A DNA stretch of 64,000 bases from ENR-C20 sp942493145 (GTDB lineage Bacteria > Bacillota > Clostridia > Acetivibrionales > DTU013): contig OW818679.1 in NCBI GenBank assembly GCA_942493145.1, positions 3,162,001 to 3,226,000 on the forward strand, written 5' to 3'. The notes beneath the pieces were generated by a model. The model worked only from the letters and a program-made list of their open reading frames with translations. It did no database searches and had not been told where the DNA came from. Shown piece after piece: positions 35,702 through 44,569 of the stretch (its first letter is position 1; every line of letters starts with the position of its first letter). The translations under genes were made by a program, and so were the position numbers.

Positions 35702-37051
35702 ATGAAGATCAAAAATTTAGCCTTAATGTTTACAATCATATATTTTATAATACCTCTGCCTTTGATACTCACCATCTTTTTATCCAACACAGTCAAGTAC
35801 TCAACATTCAAGTACTTGCTGCCTATGATGCTTGGTGCCATGGCTTATTCATGGCTTATCCTTGAATTTGTCCTGAGTGCCCGTCCAAAGTTTATAGAAA
35901 GGCATTTCGGCATGGACAGGTTATACCGCTTTCATGGCCTGATGGCAGTAATCTCTGTAGTACTGGTCTTCATACATAAGCTGATTGAGGGTGGAGTTTT
36001 TAAAAAAATACTGTTAGTCAAGCTTGGTAATGCCACATGGATCTTCTTCCTGGTTATAGTTTTTATGTCTTTATTGTTCATGGCCGATACATTCCTGCTC
36101 AGGGTAAAACTATTGTCCCTGCTAAAGGGTTTTGCTACAAAGTTCAAGCTTGCACGATATGAGACCCAGCTTTTCGTTCATAACCTCTCATCTGTCGCAT
36201 TGATACTTATGCTGATACATGTTCTGATGACAACCTCATCAAAAATGCACGTGTCTGTAAGGCTTGTATTCATTGTATATTTCACAGCCGGCGCTGCATT
36301 TTACATTTACCATACAGCGATGAAACCGCTTATACTAAAAAGAAATGGATTTATAATCACGGATGTAAAAAGGGAAAATGCCAGAATGTGGACGTTGCAG
36401 CTGACACCGGAAAGTGGTGGGATTTTCGGTTACAAACCTGGACAATTTGGCTTTTTAAGAGTCATTGGCAATGCTTTTCCGGAAGAACATCCTTTTTCAA
36501 TCTCCTCAGATCCTGGCACCAGAGATTTCATAACAATAACGATTAAGGAACTTGGAGATTTCACATCAGGAGCCGGCAAGCTCTCCAAGGGAACCAAAGT
36601 GACCTTGGACGCCCCATATGGCAGGTTCAGCCCTGAAAACTACCCTGATGAGGAAAGTATTGTCCTGATTGCCGGAGGAGTAGGCATAACACCTGCTATG
36701 AGCATATTGAGGCATTTTCACAGGGTCGGAAGCGATAGGAGAATACTTCTGATTTGGGGAATTAACAGCAAGGCCGACCTTATTTGCGAGGATGAATTTG
36801 ATGCGATGCAGAAGGAAATGAAGAATTTCTTCTTTGTTCCTGTCGCATTTGCAGATGATTTCTGGAAAGGAGAAAAAGGCAGGGTTGACCGAAAAATAAT
36901 TGAAAGCATTTTGGAGAAATATGATTTTGATAAAGGTTCGTCGGGCTTTTATATTTGTGGCCCATCAGCCATGCTTAAGCTTGTTAGGGACTCCCTCGCC
37001 GAACTTGCTGTTGATAGGCGGAAAATTCATTTTGAAAAGTTTTCGCTATAA
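35702..37051 (+). CDS. Ferric-reductase-like membrane flavoprotein
   Basis: 449 aa. Six or so N-terminal helices (residues 5-215) contain paired histidines (RFHGLMAVISVVLVFIH and VHNLSSVALILMLIH) as expected for heme ligands of a ferric reductase-like domain. A ferredoxin-NADP reductase module follows: FAD site HPFSISSD, NAD(P) site GGVGITPAMSILRH, and C-terminal FYICGPSAMLKLV. There is no 2Fe-2S domain. It should pass electrons from NAD(P)H through FAD and heme across the membrane. A secreted cytochrome b5-like lipoprotein follows 66 bp later, a probable acceptor. Confidence 0.85.
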   Translation: MKIKNLALMFTIIYFIIPLPLILTIFLSNTVKYSTFKYLLPMMLGAMAYSWLILEFVLSARPKFIERHFGMDRLYRFHGLMAVISVVLVFIHKLIEGGVFKKILLVKLGNATWIFFLVIVFMSLLFMADTFLLRVKLLSLLKGFATKFKLARYETQLFVHNLSSVALILMLIHVLMTTSSKMHVSVRLVFIVYFTAGAAFYIYHTAMKPLILKRNGFIITDVKRENARMWTLQLTPESGGIFGYKPGQFGFLRVIGNAFPEEHPFSISSDPGTRDFITITIKELGDFTSGAGKLSKGTKVTLDAPYGRFSPENYPDEESIVLIAGGVGITPAMSILRHFHRVGSDRRILLIWGINSKADLICEDEFDAMQKEMKNFFFVPVAFADDFWKGEKGRVDRKIIESILEKYDFDKGSSGFYICGPSAMLKLVRDSLAELAVDRRKIHFEKFSL

Positions 37052-37117
37052 TTAAAAGGCATATATTATATATGGATATTGGAATTTTAAAAAGAAATGA
37101 AAAGGAGCAATATATTT

Positions 37118-37513
37118 GTGAAAAAAATAAAAAGAGCACTAATTTTAACAATTATAGTTGTTATAGCTGCAGTCCTTTTTCTGGCTGGATGCGGCACAGG
37201 CAGTTCCAGCGAAAGCACAGGACTATCCGCCGCAACAAGCAATACAACGTCAACGGTTTCTACAGCTGCTACAGCCACCGGTCAGAAAGCCTTCACACTT
37301 GATGAGTTAAAGACATATAACGGTCAAAACGGGAATGCTGCATATATAGCAATCAACGGCGTGGTATATGATGTAACTAACGAGATAAAGTGGCGAAATG
37401 GAATGCATCAAGGCTTTCAGGCTGGTCAGAACCTTACCGATGCAATAGCCAATTCTCCGCATGGGACTTCAAAACTTGAAGGAATTCCTGTAGTAGGCAC
37501 GTTGGTAAAATAG
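37118..37513 (+). CDS. Cytochrome b5-like heme-binding lipoprotein
   Basis: 131 aa from a GTG at 37118 with AAGGAG ten bases upstream; an in-frame ATG at 37097 has no site. A signal peptide with lipobox LAGC gives a membrane-anchored lipoprotein, followed by a Ser/Thr-rich linker of about 30 residues. The C-terminal domain matches cytochrome b5 (FTLDELKTYNGQNG, INGVVYDVT, then His in GMHQGFQAG and in NSPHG). With the upstream reductase it may form an extracytoplasmic electron-transfer pair. Confidence 0.85.
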   Translation: MKKIKRALILTIIVVIAAVLFLAGCGTGSSSESTGLSAATSNTTSTVSTAATATGQKAFTLDELKTYNGQNGNAAYIAINGVVYDVTNEIKWRNGMHQGFQAGQNLTDAIANSPHGTSKLEGIPVVGTLVK

Positions 37514-37518
37514 GATGC

Positions 37519-37845
37519 TTATTTCAGAAAGAACACTTCCCTCATGGGCTTTATCGGTTCTGCCTCCGCAAAGTCAAAGGAGCCCTTCACCATTTTGGAG
37601 GTTATGGCATTCCACCTGTTGCAGGCTTCACTTTTAGCTATATAAGCGAATGCTGTTTCCACATCGTCACATTCAAAACAGTAAAAGAACTGGCTGCCGC
37701 TCTGAAATATCGAATAATTCTGAATCCCGGCCTTACTGTGTTCTTCAAGGATTTCGGGCCATGGATCAAGATGCATCTTTACATACTCCTCCAGACATTC
37801 CTCCCTGATAAACCAGGTCCATGCAAATTTATTGCTGTTTCCCAT
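37519..37845 (-). CDS. rhaM: L-rhamnose mutarotase
   Basis: 108 aa, the usual size, from the ATG at 37845 (AAAGGAGG upstream). Interconverts alpha and beta anomers of L-rhamnose. The family pattern is seen in LEEYVKMHLDPWPEILEEHSKAGIQNYSIF (here noted only through its parts YVKMHLDPWPE and AGIQNYSIF) and in FCYFECDDVE-like FYCFECDD. It is the last gene of the deoxysugar cluster, separated from the binding protein by 200 bp holding a hairpin and two repeat copies. Confidence 0.9.
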   Translation of the reverse strand: MGNSNKFAWTWFIREECLEEYVKMHLDPWPEILEEHSKAGIQNYSIFQSGSQFFYCFECDDVETAFAYIAKSEACNRWNAITSKMVKGSFDFAEAEPIKPMREVFFLK

Positions 37846-37872
37846 AGTATAACCTCCTTTTTTCAAACTTAT

Positions 37873-37938
37873 GGCAAATTGAGAACCGTCCCCACTTTGG
37901 CATCTCCACTTTGGTAAATTGAGAACCGTCTCCACTTC
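37873..37938. repeat. Two direct copies of a GAGAACCGTC repeat
   Basis: Two near-identical 26-bp units (37873-37898 and 37913-37938, period 40) sharing AAATTGAGAACCGTC. The reverse complement core GGGACGGTTCT also occurs at 27405-27415. They lie in the leader of rhaM. Confidence 0.8.
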
Positions 37939-37959
37939 GCCGTACTTTGCAATAAGATA

Positions 37960-37992
37960 CACCCCCCGCGGCTTCGTAGACCGCAGGAGGTG
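37960..37992 (-). terminator. Hairpin after the sugar-binding protein gene
   Basis: Minus-strand CACCTCCTGCGG and CCGCGGGGGGTG form a 12-bp stem with two G-U pairs and a nine-base loop, followed by TATCTTATT. It sits 53 bp after the binding-protein stop and may terminate or attenuate transcription before rhaM. Confidence 0.6.
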
Positions 37993-38045
37993 CATTCTTA
38001 CTTATCTTCAAGCATTAACTCAGATAATGTGGGAATGTTGAGCTT

Positions 38046-39131
38046 TTAATATACTGTCTTCCATTCTGCTATGTTAGCTGCATCAAACTTGAAGGGGTCT
38101 CCAAGCATTATCTGTGTTCCATCTCCATCAGCAACTATTTCCTTTTCGCCAAGCTTGCCTGCTGTGAATTTGTCGCCGACTTTACCGGTGATCTTGCCGG
38201 AAACGAGAGAATCAGCAGCATATCCAGTAAGGTAACCGACATCGATCGGGTTCCACAGATACATCCACTTGCAAACGCCACTCTCGATATATTCGGCCAT
38301 TTCGCTGGGAAGTCCGAGACCTGTGAGCATTACTTTATCCTTGAGCCCTTTGTCTGTAAGCACTTTACCAGCAGCTGCTATACCAACGGTTGTCGGTGCG
38401 ATAATACCTTTGAGTTCCGGATAAGTCTTCAACAAGGCTTCTGTTTCAGAAACGCTCTTGTCTCTGAGGTCGTCGCCGTAAGCTACTTTTACAAGTTCCA
38501 TATCCTTATACTTGGGATCTTTCATTTCTTCCTTCATCCATTCAATCCAGGTATTCTGGTTTGTAGCCTGTGATGTGGCACTGAGGACTGCTATCTGTCC
38601 CTTGTAACCGATCATTTCAGCTACGGCCTGAATCTGTACACGGCCTATTCTCTCCGGGTCAGCCTGGTTGACATGAGTCATACGGCTCTGGGCATTAACT
38701 GCTGAATCGGCGGAGAGGACTTTTATTCCTGCATCCATCGCCTTTTTAAGAGCTGGTTGGAGGGCGTCCTTGTCATTTCCGGTTATTGAGATTGATGCTA
38801 CCTTCTGTGCTATAAGCTCTTCAATCATCTGAATCTGAGCTTCAGCTGTAGGTTGGTCCGGAGCTTTCAGGATAGCTTCACCGCCAAGTTCGGTAATAGC
38901 ATCCTTGAAGCCCTGCATCTGTTTTTCTCCGTAAGGATTGCCAGTGTTCTTGAAAATAAAGGCATGTTTCAACTTTTCTGCCGGAGCAGCGTCAGCTGGT
39001 TTGTCTGCTGTAGTAGCCTCTGCGACTGTAGCTGCAGGAGCTGGAGTTGTTGATTGCGGAGCTGCTCCACAACCTGCCAGTAACGAGAATACCATTACCA
39101 GAGTAACCAATGTAGCCATCAACCTTTTCAT
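38046..39131 (-). CDS. rhaS: Rhamnose-type ABC transporter, substrate-binding lipoprotein
   Basis: 361 aa with a lipoprotein signal peptide (LLAGCGA). A periplasmic-binding-protein type 1 fold follows, with the pattern AFIFKNTGNPYGEKQMQGF and the two-lobe arrangement seen in RhaS and AI-2/LsrB binding proteins. Neighbours (two permeases, double ATPases, rhamnose mutarotase) favour rhamnose or a similar 6-deoxyhexose. The gene has AGGAGG before its ATG and is set off from the permease gene by 108 bp with a small hairpin (39171-39186). Confidence 0.85.
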   Translation of the reverse strand: MKRLMATLVTLVMVFSLLAGCGAAPQSTTPAPAATVAEATTADKPADAAPAEKLKHAFIFKNTGNPYGEKQMQGFKDAITELGGEAILKAPDQPTAEAQIQMIEELIAQKVASISITGNDKDALQPALKKAMDAGIKVLSADSAVNAQSRMTHVNQADPERIGRVQIQAVAEMIGYKGQIAVLSATSQATNQNTWIEWMKEEMKDPKYKDMELVKVAYGDDLRDKSVSETEALLKTYPELKGIIAPTTVGIAAAGKVLTDKGLKDKVMLTGLGLPSEMAEYIESGVCKWMYLWNPIDVGYLTGYAADSLVSGKITGKVGDKFTAGKLGEKEIVADGDGTQIMLGDPFKFDAANIAEWKTVY

Positions 39132-39239
39132 ACCATTTCCTCCTAATTTCTTTAATTTTGGCTATATTTAACAGTTGTTTAACTGTAAATACCAACACAC
39201 ACGGATATCCCATGCAAAACTTATTTTCAAATTCTGTAA

Positions 39240-40241
39240 TCAGTCTGCGTTTTGAGCCTTCCTGCTGCGTTTGAAATTGTTTTTGAGATTTGGAATCATA
39301 ACTGCGACTATCAGCATCAACCCAATTATTATCATCAGTATCTGTGCCGGTACGTTTATAAGGCCAAGGCCATAGCGCAGAAGGCCAATCAGGAATATTG
39401 CAAGTATTGCCCCCAGCATCCTTCCCTTGCCCCCGGCTGTGCTTATTCCTCCAAGTACCACCATGGCTATAACATCCAGTTCATACCCCGATGCCACATT
39501 GGGCCTTGTACTGCCCATCCTTGAAGTCAGGAAGAGGGCGGTAACTCCAGCCATTATACCTGTCATTGTAAAAATGATCACCTTTATCCTGTCCACCTGG
39601 ACACCAGAGAACCTGCTGGCAGTGACATTGTTACCCATCGCATAGACTCGCCTTCCGAAGGTTGTCTTGTGGAGCAGCAGGGCAAAGATTACCGCGAAGA
39701 ATGCAAAGACTATCAATATGAAGGGGATTCCAGCTACATAACCCCATCCAAGGTAGGTATACCATTCGGGGAATTTGCCCGAAGCCTGATCTTCCAGGAT
39801 TATATAAGCTATGCCCCTGTATATTATCATGGTTGAAAGGGTTACTATTATGGCGGAAAGCTCTTTGAACTTTGTAATAAGCAACCCGTTTATTAATCCG
39901 CAGACAGCGCCGACAACAAGACACAGCGCCATTGCAGCCGGCATCGGCAGACCTGCATTAAAGCTGACTGCCATTATGACTGAACTCAAAGCTACGGTTG
40001 ATGCAACTGAAATGTCGATATCCCCAAGGATAATAATAAAAACCATGGGCAATACGATGAATGCCTTGTCCAGGAATGTCATTGCTGCGCTCAGCAAATT
40101 ATTAGCATCCAGATAGTATGGGGATATGTTTGAATTGATTACATTAATTATTATCAGTATCAGTACCAGCAACCATTCCCACTGGAGGAAAAAGCTTTTA
40201 AGGCTGAACTCTCTTCTCATCAAAATATCTCTCTGTGACAT
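39240..40241 (-). CDS. Sugar ABC transporter permease (RhaQ/RbsC type)
   Basis: 333 aa with eight to ten helices. The family motif is near FLTSRMGSTRPNVASGYELDVIAMVVLGG, seen as SGYELDVIAMVVLGG, which contacts the ATPase. It lies three bases after the paired permease gene, so the two are co-translated. The ribosome site (GGAGG about 14 bases upstream of ATG 40241) is a little distant; an ATG at 40220 is an alternative start. Confidence 0.9.
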   Translation of the reverse strand: MSQRDILMRREFSLKSFFLQWEWLLVLILIIINVINSNISPYYLDANNLLSAAMTFLDKAFIVLPMVFIIILGDIDISVASTVALSSVIMAVSFNAGLPMPAAMALCLVVGAVCGLINGLLITKFKELSAIIVTLSTMIIYRGIAYIILEDQASGKFPEWYTYLGWGYVAGIPFILIVFAFFAVIFALLLHKTTFGRRVYAMGNNVTASRFSGVQVDRIKVIIFTMTGIMAGVTALFLTSRMGSTRPNVASGYELDVIAMVVLGGISTAGGKGRMLGAILAIFLIGLLRYGLGLINVPAQILMIIIGLMLIVAVMIPNLKNNFKRSRKAQNAD

Positions 40242-40244
40242 AGC

Positions 40245-41252
40245 TTATATCTTCCTCCTCATAAGATTTTTCCTGTCGACTCTTCGTTTTACAAGCGCAT
40301 TCATTATGACAGCAGCCAGGATTATAAGGCCGTTTATTGCCTGCTGCCAGAACGGTGATACGTTTATCAGCGGAAGTGCATTTTCAAGGATGCCTATGAG
40401 GAGAGCGCCCAGTATCAACCCCGATACTTTTCCGCTTCCGCCGGCAATACTTACGCCTCCAAGAACGCAGGCCGCAATTACAGTCATTTCATATCCCGTA
40501 CCAGTATCCCCCTGTGCAGATGCGAACTTCGAAACCCACAGCACACCGGCGAGTCCAGCCAGAGCACCCATAATGGAATAAACCATCCATATGACCCTGT
40601 TGACGTTGATACCGCTTATCTTTGCAGAATCGGGGTTGCTCCCGACGGCATATATCTGTCTGCCCGTCCGGGTGTGGTTTATAAAATAGTAGTAAACGAT
40701 GTAAATGATAACTGCTATTAAGATAAGCGTGTTGATTCCGAAAAGCGAGCTGGTCGCTATTGATTTGAAGCTTGTGGGCATCTGGTTCGCACTGACCCAT
40801 TTTCCTCCGCTTGTTATGAAGGTTGATCCCCGAATGATGTTCATCATGCCCAAAGTCGCAATTATGGGAAGTATTCCTGCTTTTGAAGTCAAAAAACCAA
40901 TGACCATACCACAAACGGAACCGACTACGACTCCCAGTAGAATAGCGAGCAGGGGGTTCAAATCCTGGAATGCACTGACTGTCAATGATGCAATCATTCC
41001 CGACAGGGCCAGTGTCGCTCCTATTGAAAGGTCAATGCCCCTCGTTATGATTACCATCATCATACCAACAGCCAGAATGCTCAGTATGGCTGTATTAGTA
41101 AGCATATCATCGATATTTTCCAGCGTAAGGAAACTGTGGTTCCTTATTTGTACAATGATAGAAAGAATAATTATAAACCCCAGCAGTCCTATTTCTCTGA
41201 ATCTGCCGGAATTTGACCCCTTCAGCGATTTCTCCAAAGCCTTTTCAGACAT
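40245..41252 (-). CDS. Sugar ABC transporter permease (RhaP/RbsC type)
   Basis: 335 aa. Same family as the next gene; contains MVIITRGIDLSIGATLALSGM in part (RGIDLSIGATLALSG) and GTGYEMTVIAACVLGG, the coupling motifs of RbsC-like permeases. It would form the membrane pore with its neighbour. Gene order in the operon is ATPase, this permease, second permease, binding protein. Confidence 0.9.
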   Translation of the reverse strand: MSEKALEKSLKGSNSGRFREIGLLGFIIILSIIVQIRNHSFLTLENIDDMLTNTAILSILAVGMMMVIITRGIDLSIGATLALSGMIASLTVSAFQDLNPLLAILLGVVVGSVCGMVIGFLTSKAGILPIIATLGMMNIIRGSTFITSGGKWVSANQMPTSFKSIATSSLFGINTLILIAVIIYIVYYYFINHTRTGRQIYAVGSNPDSAKISGINVNRVIWMVYSIMGALAGLAGVLWVSKFASAQGDTGTGYEMTVIAACVLGGVSIAGGSGKVSGLILGALLIGILENALPLINVSPFWQQAINGLIILAAVIMNALVKRRVDRKNLMRRKI

Positions 41253-41283
41253 ATATGTCCCTCACCTTTCAGTAAATAAAGTA

Positions 41284-42777
41284 CTATTTCGAAACCATGG
41301 CGGCTTCAAGGATTGCTTCCTGTGTTGCTTCATCCCTGTCAAATATCCTGGTGATCCTTCCTTCCCTCATTACAACTATCCTGTCGCTCATCCCAAGGAT
41401 TTCAGGCATTTCGGAGGAAACCATGATCACCCCGTAGCCCTGTCCGGCGAGATTGCTCATAATTTCGCAAATGGCGGCCTTAGCCCCTACATCCACACCT
41501 TTTGTCGGTTCATCCATTATGAATATTTTCAAATCGGCAGAAAGGAGTTTTGCTACTATGACCTTTTGTTGGTTGCCGCCTGATAATGAGCTTGCAAGAT
41601 CAAAAATACTGTTTGCCTTTACATTGACTTTTTCGGACAGTTCTTTTGCATTGGCCGATTCCTTTTCCACATCCATCCAACCGTGCCTGGAGAATTTGGA
41701 CAGTGTTGAAAGTGTGATGTTACGGCCTATACCCCACTCAAGAACAAGCCCCTGTTTCTGCCTGTCTTCGGGCAGATAACCCATGCCCATTTCTATTGCA
41801 TCCGCCGGGCTGTTTATTTTAACTTCCTTGCCTTCAATATATATCTTACCCATATCATATGGCAGAATACCAAATATCGCCTGACAGACCTCGCTCCTGC
41901 CTGCCCCTACGAGTCCGGTAAGTCCAAGAATCTCACCCTTGTGAAGGGAAAAGGAGATATCCGCGAATATTCCTGTCTTCCCGAGGCCTTCCACTTTAAG
42001 AAGTTCTTCCCCTATCTCGACCTTATTCTTGGGATACATCTGGACTATTTCCCTACCGACCATGGCCATAATAAGTTCGTCTTTGCTTATCTTGTCAACC
42101 TCCCAGGTGCCGATATATTTTGCATCACGAAGGACAGTGACCCGTGAGGCCAGTCTGAACATATCCTCAAACCTGTGGGAGATGAATATTATTGAAGCTC
42201 CATTATCCCTAAGCTTTTCTGTTATTCTGTACAGCTCCTCGCTCTCTCTTTTTGTAAGCGCGGCTGTTGGTTCGTCCATAATAATGATCTTGGCATTTGT
42301 TGAGAGTGCCTTTGCAATTTCGACTATCTGCTGCTGTGCAACGCTCAGCGCACCCATCTGGGTTTTGGGATCAAGGTCGACACTAAGCTCCTCCAAAAGT
42401 TTTTTCGCTTCTTCATGCATCTTGCTCCACATGATCCTTTTTGTACCCTTCCTGACCTGTTCGTGGCCCATGAATATGTTCTCGGTCACACTCAGGTCGG
42501 GATAACAAGTAACATGCTGGTATATGGCGGCTATACCTTTTTTCTGGGCATCCCTCGGATTGTGTATGGTTACGTTACGCCCGTCAAGCAGTATTTCCCC
42601 CTCATCCTGAGGGTTTACTCCGGTAATGATCTTGATAAAGGTAGACTTACCGGCACCATTCTCCCCCATCAACGCATGTATCTCGCCGGGTCTCAGCTGG
42701 AATTTGACATTGTCAAGGGCTTTAACCCCTGGAAATATCTTTGTGATCCCTTTCAGTTCAAGAATATACTCTGACAT
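41284..42777 (-). CDS. Sugar ABC transporter double ATPase (RhaT/RbsA type)
   Basis: 497 aa with two ATPase domains in tandem. Domain 1: Walker A GENGAGKST, Walker B IIMDEPT. Domain 2: variant P-loop GLVGAGRSE, signature LSGGNQQK, Walker B FIMDEPTKGVDVGAK and the PEDRQKQGL motif. All residues expected of an active RbsA-type ATPase are present. GGGAG lies before the ATG. The gene is preceded by a promoter region with 10-bp repeats and likely heads the transport operon. Confidence 0.92.
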   Translation of the reverse strand: MSEYILELKGITKIFPGVKALDNVKFQLRPGEIHALMGENGAGKSTFIKIITGVNPQDEGEILLDGRNVTIHNPRDAQKKGIAAIYQHVTCYPDLSVTENIFMGHEQVRKGTKRIMWSKMHEEAKKLLEELSVDLDPKTQMGALSVAQQQIVEIAKALSTNAKIIIMDEPTAALTKRESEELYRITEKLRDNGASIIFISHRFEDMFRLASRVTVLRDAKYIGTWEVDKISKDELIMAMVGREIVQMYPKNKVEIGEELLKVEGLGKTGIFADISFSLHKGEILGLTGLVGAGRSEVCQAIFGILPYDMGKIYIEGKEVKINSPADAIEMGMGYLPEDRQKQGLVLEWGIGRNITLSTLSKFSRHGWMDVEKESANAKELSEKVNVKANSIFDLASSLSGGNQQKVIVAKLLSADLKIFIMDEPTKGVDVGAKAAICEIMSNLAGQGYGVIMVSSEMPEILGMSDRIVVMREGRITRIFDRDEATQEAILEAAMVSK

Positions 42778-42810
42778 TTGCTGTCTCCCGCCTTTATAAA
42801 TATCATTTTT

Positions 42811-42950
42811 GGTTTTTATTTGTTTTTATTTGTTTCATTTATGTTCTTTTATGTTCTTTTATATAATATATTCGTGATGGCAATTATAAATCCTTCTTTT
42901 TTTTCGAGGAATTTAAAATATATTTTTGTTTGTGTTCATTTGTGTTTGTT
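42811..42950 (-). promoter_or_regulatory. Two arrays of 10-bp direct repeats, candidate DeoR operators
   Basis: Array A: five decamers at 42811-42860 (GGTTTTTATT, TGTTTTTATT, TGTTTCATTT, ATGTTCTTTT twice). Array B: three decamers at 42921-42950 (TATTTTTGTT, TGTGTTCATT, TGTGTTTGTT). They occupy the spacer before the double ATPase gene. A similar decamer array stands before the isomerase gene. One-turn spacing suggests cooperative binding by the DeoR regulator encoded nearby. Confidence 0.5.
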
Positions 42951-42958
42951 TAGAATTT

Positions 42959-44452
42959 TTATAGTTCGCCAGAAGCGTAATACAGAATTTTTTCCTGGGA
43001 TGCGTCTTCCCTGTTGAAAACCTTTCGGATTTCTCCGTTATACATGACTGCTACCCTGTCACACATACCCATTATTTCAGGAAGATCTGTAGAAATGATT
43101 ATCACACATGCGCCGGAGAGGACCAGTTCATTTATGATATTGTAAATGTCGACTTTTGAGCCTATATCGATACCTGCTGTCGGGTCTTCTATTATCAGAA
43201 CCTTTGCATTGGTAAACAGCCATTTTGCAAATATTACCTTCTTCTGCTTGCCACCACTCAAGGTATCAACAATATCCGCTTCATCCGCATTGATTTCAAG
43301 CCTGTCTATAAAATCACCGGTATAGCCCGTTTCTTTGGAAGGCTTTATAAATCCAGCCCTTGAAACCTTTCGCAGGTTTGTCAGAGTAATGTTTTTTGTG
43401 ATGGGGTCACTGGATATCAACCCTTCACCTGTTCCTATGCCGGCTACATAACATAGTCCATTCTTTTTTGCCATGTGGGGAGTAATTGATTTGAATTCCT
43501 TACCGTTCAGATATATGGTGCCTTCATAAGGACCGTCTATACCGAATATGACTCTGGCCAGCGTGCTTCTGCCCGATCCGCTAAGACCTGTAATCCCAAG
43601 TATTTCTCCCTTATGTGCATTTATGCTGATGTTGTTTATCTTTCCACTTAGTCTGAGGTTTTCAGTGCGGAGTATTTCCCGTCCGATTTTCACCTTAAGT
43701 TTGGGATACCTGTCCTCAAGCTCTTTTCCGGCCATATCCCTTATGAGTTTGTTTATATCGGTCTCATCTATCCTTGTTGTATGTAATTTTTCTCCATCCC
43801 TCAGGACTGTGACTATATCGGCGATTTCTTTTATCTCCTCAAGCCTGTGCGAAATATAGATAATAGATACTCCTTTGTCCTTTAGCTTTCTTATAACATT
43901 AAAGAGTAGTTCCGTCTCCTTTTCCGTCAATGCTGAGGTTGGCTCATCCATTATCATGATTTTCGAATTTTGAGACAAAGCCCTTATTATCTCCACAAAT
44001 TTCTGTTGACCTGCACTAAGTGATTTCACCTGTGTCCTTGGGTTCATATCCAGTCCAAAGTCCTGAAGATAACTTCTGGTCTCCTTATATGCCTTATCCC
44101 AGTCGATATATCTGAACCATTTCAGTTTCCTGACAGGTTCCCTCCTGACAAAGACATTCTCCATTATATTAAGGTCAGGGAATAGTCTTATCTCCTGATA
44201 AATTATTGAAATACCAAGTTCCTGTGACTTTTTGGTACTGTTTATGGTAACTGCCTCACCATCAATGAATATCTCACCTGAATCCGGAGTATAAAGCCCG
44301 GCAAGTATCTTCACCAGTGTCGACTTCCCGGCGCCATTCTCCCCGATCAGCGCATGGACCTGCCCTTTGTCGGCATTAAAATCAACACAGTTGAGAACAG
44401 TATTGTCACTGAAGCGCTTTGTGATGTTTTTCATTTCCAGATAGCTACTCAA
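42959..44452 (-). CDS. Second double-ATPase subunit with altered C-terminal ATPase
   Basis: 497 aa RbsA-type protein. Domain 1 is normal (GENGAGKST, LSAGQQK, IMIMDEPTSAL). Domain 2 diverges: Walker B reads LIIEDPT (E422-D423), the usual Asp-Glu order inverted; the signature is LSGGKQKK; and the segment that is PEDR in relatives reads AGIG. The TTG start at 44452 is near GGGGGAA. It may be a regulatory or specialised copy of the ATPase encoded next to it, or serve another permease. It follows the deoR gene by 96 bp. Confidence 0.88.
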   Translation of the reverse strand: MSSYLEMKNITKRFSDNTVLNCVDFNADKGQVHALIGENGAGKSTLVKILAGLYTPDSGEIFIDGEAVTINSTKKSQELGISIIYQEIRLFPDLNIMENVFVRREPVRKLKWFRYIDWDKAYKETRSYLQDFGLDMNPRTQVKSLSAGQQKFVEIIRALSQNSKIMIMDEPTSALTEKETELLFNVIRKLKDKGVSIIYISHRLEEIKEIADIVTVLRDGEKLHTTRIDETDINKLIRDMAGKELEDRYPKLKVKIGREILRTENLRLSGKINNISINAHKGEILGITGLSGSGRSTLARVIFGIDGPYEGTIYLNGKEFKSITPHMAKKNGLCYVAGIGTGEGLISSDPITKNITLTNLRKVSRAGFIKPSKETGYTGDFIDRLEINADEADIVDTLSGGKQKKVIFAKWLFTNAKVLIIEDPTAGIDIGSKVDIYNIINELVLSGACVIIISTDLPEIMGMCDRVAVMYNGEIRKVFNREDASQEKILYYASGEL

Positions 44453-44497
44453 CCCAATTCCCCCATTTCAAGAAGATTGCAAAAACAAACGGGTCAA

Positions 44498-44569
44498 ATG
44501 TTATTGAAACAAAGTGGTAGCATGTCATTCAAACACAGTGGCAGAACGTCATTCAAATTCAAAGGCAGT
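44498..44569. repeat. 24-bp tandem repeat, three units
   Basis: Units at 44498, 44522 and 44546 share the pattern AYGTYATTSAAA followed by CARWGGYAG-like ends. The third unit encodes the last residues and stop of the DeoR regulator; the other two fill the spacer before the ATPase gene. The period is exactly 24 bp. Confidence 0.8.

Noticed and set aside
44498..44569. CRISPR array
   Set aside because: Units are contiguous without spacers, degenerate, and there are no cas genes.
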